Shown: one piece after another, positions 8,681 to 17,056 of the stretch
Position numbering within the stretch: position 1 is the stretch's first letter
Layout: each line of letters starts with the position of its first letter
NCBI GenBank assembly: GCA_965221465.1
Contig: OZ244892.1
Coordinates: 62,001-126,000, forward strand
Direction of reading: 5' to 3'
Source of the DNA: Azophilus sp965221465
GTDB lineage: Bacteria; Pseudomonadota; Gammaproteobacteria; Pseudomonadales; Azotimanducaceae
Length of the DNA stretch: 64,000 bases
Made by a program: the position numbers and the translations under genes
The notes under the pieces: generated by a model
The model's database searches: none
Told to the model about the DNA's origin: nothing
The model's input: only the letters and a program-made list of their open reading frames with translations

Positions 8681-9076
8681 TCATGAGCCTTTCTGCACGG
8701 CGTTCAACGCATCGAAGTGACGGCTTGCCAGGTAGAAGACGACGATCATTGCAGCTTCGAGCAGCAATGCGTACGTCTGGGTTTCGGTCAGCCCATGAAC
8801 AGCGACACCATACACTCGAGCTACGAAGATGCAGGTGACCGATACAAGAACGGCCTGAATCCAGACGCCTTGTTCCTTTATGGCGCCCAACAACAGAAGA
8901 ATGGCACCGCCAAATACAAACCCGCCGAGGTCCGCTTTCAGCCAGATTTCGGTATCCGCATCATGAAACTCGAGGTTGTAGATCATGTCGATGCCATTGC
9001 CCACAACGACGTTGGGTCCCATGAACAGGGACATGGCAGCAAACGCAAAAAGCAGGATTTTGTACACCAGTGTCAT
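8681..9076 (-). CDS. Small four-helix membrane protein (DUF4345-like)
   Basis: 131 residues with four hydrophobic helices, the second paralogue of this kind in the region (the other is at 4986-5375). Shared features are LKADLGGF near the second helix, an Arg in the third helix (FVARVYG) and a conserved Glu in the fourth (LLLEAAM). The start has a strong ribosome site (GGAG) seven bases before ATG 9076. It follows the TonB receptor gene on the minus strand, separated by a terminator-like hairpin. Both copies sit in operons that also hold a molybdopterin oxidoreductase, which suggests a shared accessory role. Function unknown. Confidence 0.65.
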   Translation of the reverse strand: MTLVYKILLFAFAAMSLFMGPNVVVGNGIDMIYNLEFHDADTEIWLKADLGGFVFGGAILLLLGAIKEQGVWIQAVLVSVTCIFVARVYGVAVHGLTETQTYALLLEAAMIVVFYLASRHFDALNAVQKGS

Positions 9077-9091
9077 TTCATCTCCAAACAG

Positions 9092-9131
9092 AAAAGGCCC
9101 CGCAGACAGACTGTACCGGCGAGACCTTTTT
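9092..9131 (-). terminator. Hairpin behind the TonB receptor gene
   Basis: Read on the minus strand, an A-run leads into GGTCTCGCCG, a ten-base loop and CTGCGGGGCC, followed by TTTTCTG: an imperfect GC-rich stem with a T-tract. It lies between the TonB receptor stop and the ribosome site of the next gene, so it may end or weaken transcription from the receptor. The A-run on the other side would also make it work in the opposite direction. Confidence 0.55.
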
Positions 9132-9161
9132 CAGACGAGGCCGAGTGCTCGGCGGTAGTTT

Positions 9162-11600
9162 TCAGAGGCGGAATTCCACCTCGCCCCAGAGCGAACGACC
9201 GCGCTGAACGGTGCAGAACTGGTCCGGTGGGCTATTGGTTGGAAACAGCATGTCGCCCCCCGAACCACAGGCGTGTTTGTCGCCCAGGTTCCTGCCAACC
9301 AACGACAGTTTCCAGTTGTCTTCGATATAGAAGGTCACACCGGCGTTCGTCTTCCAGTGTGAGTCCTGGACGCTCCGTGGGTCATGATTCTGAGCCCAGA
9401 AGAATTCGTCGGTATACGAAGCGTTGGCAAAGATTTCGAAACTCGTACTGCCGGTCAGGCTGGTTTCGTAGATCATGCCGATAAAGGCCTGATTTTCGGG
9501 CGCTCTCGTAGGTGCCTGACCTTTCAGGTTTTGCTGAAAAACACCGGGCACTGTCTCGGTACAACCCTGGGCTGCGGTTTGAGCGGCGTAGCACTCGAAC
9601 AGGAAATCGCCGTCGAATTCGGCATTGCTGTTGGAGATGCTGGCGAACAGCATCAAGCCTTCTACCGATGCAGGCAAGTAAGTGACGTCCACTTCGATAC
9701 CCGTGGTGTTCATCTTGCCGGCATTGACAATACTGAGTGCGGTCAGTTCGGGGTTGTATACGACAGCCTGCAGATCCGTGTAGTCGTAAGTATAAACGGC
9801 GGCGTTCAGTCGCAGCCGTCCATCCACCCAGGTGGTCTTGGCGCCAACCTCGAAGCCTTGCGCTTCTTCTTCGGCGTAGCTCAAATCGAGTGGCGTATCG
9901 ATCAGGTTGCTGCCCTGCACGACGAACGTCACCTGGTAACCGCCGGATACGAAACCTTCCTTGTAACTCGCGTAGAAGTTCAAATGGTCTGCTGGCGCCC
10001 AGGTCGCCGTTACCTCGGGCGAAAAATTGTCGAAGGTGTTGTCCCAATACGGCTGGGCAGGTGCGGGTACGCCGTCGACGCTTGGTTTGAATTCTTTCTG
10101 ATCCTCTGTGTATCGGCCACCCACGGACAGATTTACCGTCTCGCTCAGGTCGAACGAACCCTGGGCAAACGCCGACCAGACTTCCGTGGTCACGTTTCGA
10201 CGTGGATCCAACGGCGTCACCAGACCACCTGCTACCGGGAAGTAAACGGGTGTCTTGTTTTCGAACTCGCCATCTTCCCAATAGGCACCGGCCATCCAGT
10301 TGAACGGACCGTCGTTGTGGGAGGTCAGGCGTATTTCCTGGGTGAAGGTCTCGGTCTCGGTCGGTACGTCGGCAGCGTGATAGCCGGTACCGCGACCCGG
10401 ACCGAACTGGTTGAAGTAGTGCCAGCTGTTATCGTAGAGACCGGTCACGGAGGTCAGCGTCAGCTGGTCACTGATTTCGTAGTTGAATTCGACCGTTGCC
10501 AACATGAGTTCAGAATCGCCGAAAGCTTCGGCTTCGGAACCTGGCCCGAGCAGGGCATCCGTTGCGGCTCGCGAAGGAGCATGCAAGGGGGCATTATCGT
10601 CGACCTTGCAGTCATCGAATGTCTCGATGAACACGATGCGGCTGACGTCAGCGGGGTTGAAAAGATTGAAGGTAGCGAGCCTCGGTGAAGCGGAGCCGCC
10701 GTTACACTCGGAATACTGCGTGCCCGGGCTGACACCGTCGTCGTTGCGCTCACTGTAGGAGACCTTGGCGCGCATGCTCAGTCGATCTGTCGGGTCCCAG
10801 AGCAGGGTACCGCGGAAGAACGTTTCTTTACGCTTGGGCCCTCTGTCGGACTGGCTGCCGGGCGCATGGCCGATAAACGGTGGTCTGAAAACACCGTTGG
10901 CGAGGTCGATGTCGGCCGGCGCATCGAACAAGGTATTGGGTGCCGCTTCGATGTCGAACCAGCCTTCCTGATCGTTGTGACGCACGGCGAGTCGGGCGCG
11001 AACGGTATCGCTTAAGGGGCCCGAAATGATGACCTCGCCATACTTGGCTTCGCCGACGTCTTCATATCCGCCCTTGACGATCAATTCGAATTCATCGCCC
11101 GGATCGTTGGTCACGTAGTTGAGCAGACCGGCAGTGGAGTTCTTTCCGAAGAACAGCGATTGAGGGCCTTTCAGGACTTCTGTCTGTTGCATGTCGAACT
11201 GGCCGAACTGCCCCGGTACGGCGGTGCTGACCGGTACGTTGTCATAGACGTAAGAAACAGAGTTTTCCGATGACATGTTGCCCGAAGGTGTGCCTACGCC
11301 TCGCAGCGTGATCGACGGGCCCTGAATCAGAGTCGGTGAGATGTACAACCCCGGTGTGAAATCCGACAAGCTTTCAACATCGGTAATCTTGAAGCGATCG
11401 AGGGCTTCGTTGGTGAAAACGCTGACGGCTACGGGTGCTTCCTGCAGCGTTTCGTCGCGTTTACGCGCTGTGACCACGATTTCTTCGATGGCTGCCGCCG
11501 TCTCATCGCTGGATTGTGCGCCAACGACGAGTGGATTGACGAGCAAGGCACTGAACAGTACCCACACGGAATATCTTGTCTTCGAACTTGCGGTTTTCAT
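9162..11600 (-). CDS. TonB-dependent outer-membrane receptor
   Basis: 812 residues from ATG 11600, chosen because it is preceded by GGGGAG and followed at once by a signal peptide (MKTASSKTRY...LVNPLVVGAQ); an in-frame ATG 26 codons earlier is possible but gives no signal sequence. A TonB-box-like EEIVVTARKRDE is followed by a plug domain with GLYISPTLIQGPSITLRG and EVLKGPQSLFFGKNSTAG, and then a long beta-barrel ending in an aromatic-containing strand (WGEVEFRL). Such receptors import large or hydrophobic nutrients with energy from TonB. It lies in one minus-strand group with a molybdopterin oxidoreductase and a DUF4345-like protein, so it probably takes up the compound degraded by this region. 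Confidence 0.92.
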   Translation of the reverse strand: MKTASSKTRYSVWVLFSALLVNPLVVGAQSSDETAAAIEEIVVTARKRDETLQEAPVAVSVFTNEALDRFKITDVESLSDFTPGLYISPTLIQGPSITLRGVGTPSGNMSSENSVSYVYDNVPVSTAVPGQFGQFDMQQTEVLKGPQSLFFGKNSTAGLLNYVTNDPGDEFELIVKGGYEDVGEAKYGEVIISGPLSDTVRARLAVRHNDQEGWFDIEAAPNTLFDAPADIDLANGVFRPPFIGHAPGSQSDRGPKRKETFFRGTLLWDPTDRLSMRAKVSYSERNDDGVSPGTQYSECNGGSASPRLATFNLFNPADVSRIVFIETFDDCKVDDNAPLHAPSRAATDALLGPGSEAEAFGDSELMLATVEFNYEISDQLTLTSVTGLYDNSWHYFNQFGPGRGTGYHAADVPTETETFTQEIRLTSHNDGPFNWMAGAYWEDGEFENKTPVYFPVAGGLVTPLDPRRNVTTEVWSAFAQGSFDLSETVNLSVGGRYTEDQKEFKPSVDGVPAPAQPYWDNTFDNFSPEVTATWAPADHLNFYASYKEGFVSGGYQVTFVVQGSNLIDTPLDLSYAEEEAQGFEVGAKTTWVDGRLRLNAAVYTYDYTDLQAVVYNPELTALSIVNAGKMNTTGIEVDVTYLPASVEGLMLFASISNSNAEFDGDFLFECYAAQTAAQGCTETVPGVFQQNLKGQAPTRAPENQAFIGMIYETSLTGSTSFEIFANASYTDEFFWAQNHDPRSVQDSHWKTNAGVTFYIEDNWKLSLVGRNLGDKHACGSGGDMLFPTNSPPDQFCTVQRGRSLWGEVEFRL

Positions 11601-11758
11601 CGTACTCCCCATGATGCCTACCAGATCATGTAGACCAATCTGATTATCCTGATTATCGGTTCTCGTGGATCTGCTCACGATGAGCCGAGCCGATCAAAAC
11701 TGTATGAAGTAGCCTGTGCGAAAATCACTGGAACAAGGACATTTGTGGAGTTGGCTGG

Positions 11759-13885
11759 TTAGGGGGCAATGCGCTCCAGTTCCACTTCGATAGCCGTTTG
11801 TCGAGGCATTCGATTGATGGGTTCGACATCGTCGTGCGCCATGGAAACCAGGCTGGCCGACAAGGAGCCTTTCTTTCCTTCCGGATCGAGCGTGGGATCG
11901 GGATCCCCCCACTGATGGGTCATGGAAATGACCCCCGGGCGAAGCTGTCGATCCTGCTTTACCGGTGCTCTGATCTCGCCGGCGCGAGAACGAATTGAGA
12001 TTCGATCGCCGTCACTGAGCCCTTCGCGTCCCATGTCTTCCGGGTTGAGGTAGGCATAGTTGACCGGGTATCGCTTGCGCGTGTTGGGGTCGTCGCGGAA
12101 AAGCCCGTTCAGGCATTCCAGCACACGACGGCACGTCAGCCGGTAGGGGTATTCGTCGTTGTCGATTTCACCGGCGATCTCCCTTAGTTCCTCGCGGACG
12201 TCGTCAGGGCACAAATCCAATCTCGCACCGTTATCCTCGGCCGCTTGTACGCGGGTCTCCGGCACATCGAGCAACATGCCGCCCGGGTGGGCTTTCAATT
12301 CGTCGAAATCGACCAGGCTGTCTTCGCACCACCAGCGCGCGAGTGTTTCGCCGTCCGGTGCCTGCGTCATGTCCAGGGGATGGCCGTCGGGCGTGGCGAG
12401 ATAGTCTTTGCCCAACGAGAGTTTTTTGTACTGCAACTGAAAGCCCAGGCGCTTCGACAATCCCCAGAAGAACTCACCGGCATCGATGCTGCCCTGCGGA
12501 ACCGGCCGGACCGGTGCCGTGTATTGCAGGAACGGCGCCGCGTGCGTGGTGGTGAGATCGTGGCGCTCGTACTGCAATGCTGGAGAAATGACGTAATCGG
12601 CCAGACGCGCCGTTTCGGTCATTAACGGATCGATCACCACCAGCAACTCCAGACTCTCGAATGCCTGCCGAGTCTTTTCGGGCTCTCCCAGTGCCGTCAT
12701 GGGGTTGCCACCGTAGACGATCAAGGCGCGAATTCTTTCCGGGTGATCGACCAGGATTTCGTCCGGGAGCGTACCGCTCAACATCTCACCGAACATCATG
12801 CCGTCATCGGTGCTCAAGCAACGCGTGCTGGTTTCCCAGGCCCGGTTTGGGCCGACTGCCGTTTCGAACACGGGGCCCGGATCGAATACGTCGGGAGTTG
12901 TGACCAGATCGCCCGCTCGTCTGAAATTGCCACAGATAAAGTTGAGAGTATAGGCCAGGTGCACCAACAGATTGCTGTGCGGCGCAAAGCAGATGCCGGT
13001 ACCTACCTGAACAGTCGACTTGGTTTTTGCCAGCAGCTTGGCGGCACGGGTGAGTTGGCGTGGCCTGATATCGCTGCGCTCGTCAACGAACGCCGGGGTA
13101 TATTGCTGAACGGCTTCGCGCAGTTGTTCCAGGTTCATTCCGTGCCGCTGGCAGGCTTCAGCGTCGTGCCAGTCGTGCTCGAGGATTTCGCGAATGAGCC
13201 CGGCAAAGAAAACTGCGTCCTGGCCGGGCTTGATGGCCAGGTGATCCGTTGCGTAGCGCGCAGTTTCGGAATTGCGCGGATCGACCACGATCAGGTTGCC
13301 GCCGCTTTTCCTGAACTCTGCCAGGGTCCTGCGCGGCCGGAAAATCGGCATCTGGTGCGAGACGACCACATTCCTGCCGACGATCATCAGTGTTTCGTGA
13401 TCGGTCAGGCGGTCCTCACCGGATGCCATCATGCCCATACGCAACATGGTTACCCAGTGCGCAGACTGGTCGATCGTCATTGTGGAAAAGAGGTTGGGCG
13501 TACCCAATTCACCCAGAAAGGCTTTCATGATCGGATAGCTGAGGGCGTCGAAGTAGGAGCCGGTGCCATTGAAGAGGCCAATGGATCGGGGGCCGAAGTC
13601 ATCGACCAGGGCTCTCAGCTTCTCGGCGATTTCGTCCTGGGCAACTTCGTTGTCGATCGGAGCATGGTCACCGTGGGCCTCTCTTTTCAGGCTGCCCGCT
13701 ATCCGGCCGGACAACCCGTTGCCCAGATCCACGCTCCGATTTGCCTTGATGCAGTGGTAGCCCTGAGTCATCGGATGATCCGTATCGCCCTTGACGCCGA
13801 TCATTTGCTGCCGGTCGTCGAGTTCGATCTGCAAGCCGCAAAAACTGGTGCAGTTGCGGCAGAAGGTCTTTTTCACTATAGACAT
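11759..13885 (-). CDS. Molybdopterin oxidoreductase (bis-MGD), second lone catalytic subunit
   Basis: 708 residues from ATG 13885; an upstream in-frame ATG at 14068 would add 61 residues without family resemblance, so the shorter start is preferred. The 4Fe-4S site is Cys9-x2-Cys12-x3-Cys16-x28-Cys45. Where the paralogue at 5372-7453 has its probable Mo-ligand Cys144, this protein has TIDQSAHW (residues 137-144) with no cysteine, so the metal ligand is probably different (Ser or none) and so may be the reaction. The C-terminus has the usual dinucleotide-binding barrel (YAYLNPEDMGREGLSDGD, MTHQWGDPDP). No signal peptide and no partner redox subunit are visible. It is the first gene of the minus-strand group leading to the TonB receptor. 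Confidence 0.87.
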   Translation of the reverse strand: MSIVKKTFCRNCTSFCGLQIELDDRQQMIGVKGDTDHPMTQGYHCIKANRSVDLGNGLSGRIAGSLKREAHGDHAPIDNEVAQDEIAEKLRALVDDFGPRSIGLFNGTGSYFDALSYPIMKAFLGELGTPNLFSTMTIDQSAHWVTMLRMGMMASGEDRLTDHETLMIVGRNVVVSHQMPIFRPRRTLAEFRKSGGNLIVVDPRNSETARYATDHLAIKPGQDAVFFAGLIREILEHDWHDAEACQRHGMNLEQLREAVQQYTPAFVDERSDIRPRQLTRAAKLLAKTKSTVQVGTGICFAPHSNLLVHLAYTLNFICGNFRRAGDLVTTPDVFDPGPVFETAVGPNRAWETSTRCLSTDDGMMFGEMLSGTLPDEILVDHPERIRALIVYGGNPMTALGEPEKTRQAFESLELLVVIDPLMTETARLADYVISPALQYERHDLTTTHAAPFLQYTAPVRPVPQGSIDAGEFFWGLSKRLGFQLQYKKLSLGKDYLATPDGHPLDMTQAPDGETLARWWCEDSLVDFDELKAHPGGMLLDVPETRVQAAEDNGARLDLCPDDVREELREIAGEIDNDEYPYRLTCRRVLECLNGLFRDDPNTRKRYPVNYAYLNPEDMGREGLSDGDRISIRSRAGEIRAPVKQDRQLRPGVISMTHQWGDPDPTLDPEGKKGSLSASLVSMAHDDVEPINRMPRQTAIEVELERIAP

Positions 13886-14227
13886 CGGAGTAGCCCTATT
13901 GGAGACACGGTTCATGAGAAGTCGGCGCCCGGGGAGGCAGCGTATCGATTGCGATATCCATTGCGGCGCTGGCGATTGAGAATTCCTCCCCGATCGTCGG
14001 AAGACAGTTGGACCAACTCCATTTCGCCACTGACACGATGGCTCATCGATTCGCTCGCATGGCACCAAGTCTAGCAGGTTTGCGCAACGCGTACTGTTGC
14101 CGCAAGGGCGCTTCTCACGCTGCTGCGGGCCGAACGGGACGACGATGTCGATATTGCTGATTTGAAGTGAGTTTGTACAACTTGGGTTGCTACTTTGAGC
14201 CGCGCGTTGTCTTCCATTGGAGCGGGT
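13886..14227. other. Divergent intergenic region between molybdenum enzyme and hydrolase operon
   Basis: About 340 bases separate the start of the minus-strand molybdenum gene from the first candidate start of the plus-strand operon. Promoters for both directions must lie here, but I see no convincing -35/-10 pair and no clear palindrome. The open minus-strand frame that crosses it is an upstream extension without protein-like character. Confidence 0.5.
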
Positions 14228-14353
14228 ATGTCATTGGCTGCCGAAGCACAGGCGCTGGCGGACAATCCCAGCGAGTTCTTCGATGACTCGTTTACCGCCA
14301 TGTGTCCGCTTCCGCTGGAAAGTGCATCGATTCCCTGGGCTTGCGTCAGATGA
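14228..14353 (+). CDS. Possible 41-residue leader ORF coupled to the hydrolase gene
   Basis: A short open frame starts at ATG 14228 behind TTGGAGCGGGT (a usable ribosome site) and ends with a TGA that overlaps the hydrolase ATG (ATGA, 14350-14353), the same arrangement used by real gene pairs in this region. Its product starts MSLAAEAQALADNPSEFFDD and ends PWACVR. It has no recognisable domain. It may be a true small protein, a translational leader for the hydrolase, or chance. Confidence 0.35.
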   Translation: MSLAAEAQALADNPSEFFDDSFTAMCPLPLESASIPWACVR

Positions 14354-15324
14354 CAACGAAAAAAGCCCTGACGATCGATATCAGCGATGCCACTGAATGG
14401 CCGCAGAGCTTCCCCGATCGGGTCGAGTTGGCAGTGACCCTCTGTATGCCGGACGCAGACAAACTGCTGAATGAACCCGTGGTGTTGTTTTGTTTTCCTG
14501 GCGGGGGGTACGCCAGGCACTACTACGATCTGGATCTCTCCCACTTGCCAGGGTGTGAAAACGAATCCTACAGCCAGGTCGATGCACACCTGGCCAACGG
14601 TTTTATCGTCGTCACCTGCGATCACCTGTGCGTCGGCGAGAGTACCGTGCCTGCAGACCCGACGGAGATCTCGCTCGATCATCTGACGGTCGCCAATGCA
14701 GCGATGGTGGGCACGGTCGAACGAAGGCTAGAGCAAGGCGAATTTGGCGAGTTGGGCGGGCCCATTCGTTCGATCGGGATAGGGCAGTCCATGGGTGGTG
14801 GCATCACCATTGGCACGCAAGGCGATCATGCATGTTTCGAAGCTGTCGCGGTACTGGCCCATGGTGTATCGGGTTCTGTTCCGATTCGTCCCGAAGATTT
14901 CACGGAACTTACGGATGAGGGTCTGGCCTTTGTCGAAAACGAAGGACAGGGCGAACTGCCCACGATTCAGGAACTCTGGTATCGACCCGACGTACCGCAG
15001 TCGATCGTCGACGAAGACATGGGCGGTGGCTATCCGGTGCGCAAGACCACGCCCATCTACGGCAGTCTGACGATCCCGCCATGCGCTTTCCGTTTCATTG
15101 AACCGGGTTTTCTTGCAGAGCATGCGGCAAGAATCACTTCACCGGTTTTGATCGGCTATGGGGATCGTGACGTACTTGCCTACCCGGAACGCGAGCCCGC
15201 TGCGTTCTCGAATGCGCGCGAGGTGACCGTCAAACAGATTCCGAACATGGGGCACATGCACAACTTTGGCAGTACCCGGAAGCAGTTGTGGAATGAAATA
15301 GAAACCTGGATAGGTTCGTTATGA
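14350..15324 (+). CDS. Alpha/beta hydrolase
   Basis: 324 residues with the alpha/beta-hydrolase order of elements: an oxyanion-side FPGGGYARHYY (about residues 49-59), the nucleophile elbow GIGQSMGGG with Ser147, a late acid in GYGDRDVLAYPE and a C-terminal His in NMGHMHNF. I chose the ATG at 14350 because it overlaps the short upstream frame; an earlier in-frame start at 14302 lacks support. The stop overlaps the ATG of the next gene (ATGA). It is the first enzyme of a six-gene plus-strand operon with an NTF2-like protein, an SDR, a GFA-like protein, a double SnoaL protein and a kinase-like protein. It could hydrolyse an ester, lactone or thioester; the substrate is unknown. No signal peptide is visible, so it is cytoplasmic. 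Confidence 0.85.
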   Translation: MTTKKALTIDISDATEWPQSFPDRVELAVTLCMPDADKLLNEPVVLFCFPGGGYARHYYDLDLSHLPGCENESYSQVDAHLANGFIVVTCDHLCVGESTVPADPTEISLDHLTVANAAMVGTVERRLEQGEFGELGGPIRSIGIGQSMGGGITIGTQGDHACFEAVAVLAHGVSGSVPIRPEDFTELTDEGLAFVENEGQGELPTIQELWYRPDVPQSIVDEDMGGGYPVRKTTPIYGSLTIPPCAFRFIEPGFLAEHAARITSPVLIGYGDRDVLAYPEREPAAFSNAREVTVKQIPNMGHMHNFGSTRKQLWNEIETWIGSL

Positions 15325-15710
15325 GTAACATTGAAGAGTTGCAGTCCACCTGGCAGGCGTATTTGGCCTCCGTGATCGATGCCGACATCGAGGCGTTTGC
15401 CGCTTTCCACAGCGAAGAAGCGTACATCTCGCACATGGGGCAGGGTGTCATCGAGCCTGGCCGGGACAACCGCATGACAACGATCGGCGCTGTCTTTGAC
15501 GCATCGAAATCGGCTCGCGGCGTTGGCGATCCGGACGCGCTGCAAGAGCGGCAGACGGAGATTGACGTGCTGAGTGACGATCTGGCCCTGGTGCAGTTTT
15601 CCTGCTGGCTTCGAGACACGAGTGTGCGCTATGGCATCTCTGCACTCTTCAAGCGAGAGGGCGACGGCTGGAAGATCGTCCATTCCCACGATTCAACTGC
15701 CGCCGAATAG
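15321..15710 (+). CDS. SnoaL/NTF2-like protein (DUF4440-type)
   Basis: 129 residues with the cone-shaped NTF2 fold pattern: an N-terminal helix pair (LQSTWQAYLASVIDADIEAFAAFHSEEAYI), then strands ending in WKIVHSHDS, the usual SnoaL/DUF4440 C-terminal strand. Proteins of this fold act as cyclases, isomerases, dehydratases or ligand binders. It is coupled by a four-base overlap to the hydrolase upstream, and the SDR gene follows after a short gap. It is one of six NTF2-like domains in the first 28 kb of this window, an unusual density. Confidence 0.75.
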   Translation: MSNIEELQSTWQAYLASVIDADIEAFAAFHSEEAYISHMGQGVIEPGRDNRMTTIGAVFDASKSARGVGDPDALQERQTEIDVLSDDLALVQFSCWLRDTSVRYGISALFKREGDGWKIVHSHDSTAAE

Positions 15711-15737
15711 AACAACGAGTTGACAGGAGTTGGTTGC

Positions 15738-16661
15738 ATGCTGACAAACCCGAGAATTCAAAGCTCCGTGATCGAAGGTCAGGTGGCCATCGTTACCGGC
15801 GGTAGCCGAGGTATCGGTGGCGCCACATCCGAAATTCTTGCCGCCAACGGAGCCCATGTGGTGATTGCCGATGTGGATGAAGCGGCAGCTTCGGAAGCGG
15901 TCGATGCGATCAACTCGGAGCTGGGCCCGAGTCGCACCAGCAGTTTTGTTGCCGATCTGGTCGCGGAAGGCGTCTGCGATCGACTGGTTGCCGACACCAT
16001 GAAGGCTCACGGGCGCATCGATATCGTCGTGAACAATGCCGGCTACGCATGGGATGCTCGGATCCACGCGATGACCGATGAGCAGTTTCAGGCCATGCTG
16101 GATATTCACCTGATCGTGCCGTTTCGAATTGCGCGTGCTTGTGCGCCGGTGTTCAAGGAGATGGCTACCAGGGAAGACGAAGAAGGTGTCGAGGGCTTTC
16201 GCAAGTTTGTCATGGTCTCCTCACTGGCGAGTCAGTGGGGTCTCATTGGCGCCGGGAACTATGCGGCAGCAAAGTCCGGAATGCTGGGCCTGATGCGTAC
16301 GTTGGCCCAGGAATGGGCCAACATCAGGGTCAACTCCAATGCCGTTGCCTTCGGCGCCATGCAGACGCGATTTGGTTTACCCCAAACGGACCACAACACG
16401 GTGGAAAGCGGTGGCCGCAAAATTCAGATTGGGCGCTCGGTAAAGCTGCTCGAGAGAATGGGGGTCGATGTGGACCCCGAGCACGTGCCGACCAAGGAAG
16501 AGATGTACACGCCGGAAAAGAACAAGGCCATTCCGTTTGGACGTCATGGCACGATTCAGGAAGCGGCTGATTCGATCTTTTACCTGGCATCGCCCCTGTC
16601 CAACTACATGACGGGTCAGGTGCTGGCGGTTGCCGGCGGCGCCAAAGGCGGAATGAGTTAA
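15738..16661 (+). CDS. Short-chain dehydrogenase/reductase
   Basis: 307 residues, classical SDR fold. The nucleotide site is TGGSRGIGG (near residue 20), followed by NNAGYAWD, the catalytic Ser in VSSLASQWG and Tyr-x3-Lys in GNYAAAKSG. The protein has extra residues near the C-terminus (NTVESGGRKIQIGRSVKLLERM) that lengthen the substrate loop. The start is ATG 15738 behind ACAGGAG; a TTG 18 bases earlier is also open. Asp near the end of beta strand 2 (IADVDE) suggests NAD rather than NADP. It probably oxidises or reduces a secondary alcohol or ketone in the pathway encoded by this operon. Confidence 0.9.
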   Translation: MLTNPRIQSSVIEGQVAIVTGGSRGIGGATSEILAANGAHVVIADVDEAAASEAVDAINSELGPSRTSSFVADLVAEGVCDRLVADTMKAHGRIDIVVNNAGYAWDARIHAMTDEQFQAMLDIHLIVPFRIARACAPVFKEMATREDEEGVEGFRKFVMVSSLASQWGLIGAGNYAAAKSGMLGLMRTLAQEWANIRVNSNAVAFGAMQTRFGLPQTDHNTVESGGRKIQIGRSVKLLERMGVDVDPEHVPTKEEMYTPEKNKAIPFGRHGTIQEAADSIFYLASPLSNYMTGQVLAVAGGAKGGMS

Positions 16662-16673
16662 GGAGCGAGAGCA

Positions 16674-17054
16674 ATGCAAGGTGGATGTTTGTGTGGCGAA
16701 ATTCGGTATGAAATCGCTGGAGAGGTGGATCCTCAGCTGCAATTTACGTGTCATTGTCGCGATTGCCAGCAGGTGACCGGGGCCGGACACGCGCGCTCGA
16801 TGGGCGTGGCGGATGAGGCAATTTCATGGACGGGTGAACCCAGGGTCTATCAGATTCAACATGATGCGAGCGTCGTCGATACGGCGTTCTGTGGCACCTG
16901 TGGTTCACCGCTCTACAAGGCCACCTCCAACCTGCCGGGCTTTGTTTTTTTCCACGCCGGCTCGTTGGATCTCGTGTGCAGTGCCGAGTGGCAGTCGAAG
17001 CAGGTCGCGTTCCCGGAAAGCCGGCAAGCATGGGATGTTCTCGAAGAGGTGTAG
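16674..17054 (+). CDS. GFA (glutathione-dependent formaldehyde-activating/CENP-V) family protein
   Basis: 126 residues carrying the zinc-binding cysteines of the GFA fold: CLCGEIRYE at the start, CHCRDCQQVTG around residues 23-33, and FCGTCGSPLY at about residue 78. These hold two zinc ions in GFA-type proteins. The name comes from one member; most operon-encoded homologues have other or unknown roles. Here it follows an SDR gene by 12 bases and precedes a double SnoaL gene by 2 bases, so it is clearly part of the catabolic operon. There is no sign of other formaldehyde or thiol-dependent genes beside it. Confidence 0.85.
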   Translation: MQGGCLCGEIRYEIAGEVDPQLQFTCHCRDCQQVTGAGHARSMGVADEAISWTGEPRVYQIQHDASVVDTAFCGTCGSPLYKATSNLPGFVFFHAGSLDLVCSAEWQSKQVAFPESRQAWDVLEEV

Positions 17055-17056
17055 AC

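Noticed and set aside
13886..14068. Upstream extension of the second molybdenum enzyme
   Set aside because: The 61 extra residues do not look like a signal or domain, and the iron-sulfur site normally starts close to the N-terminus.
12743..14074. 443-codon plus-strand frame
   Set aside because: Opposite-strand shadow of the second molybdenum enzyme.
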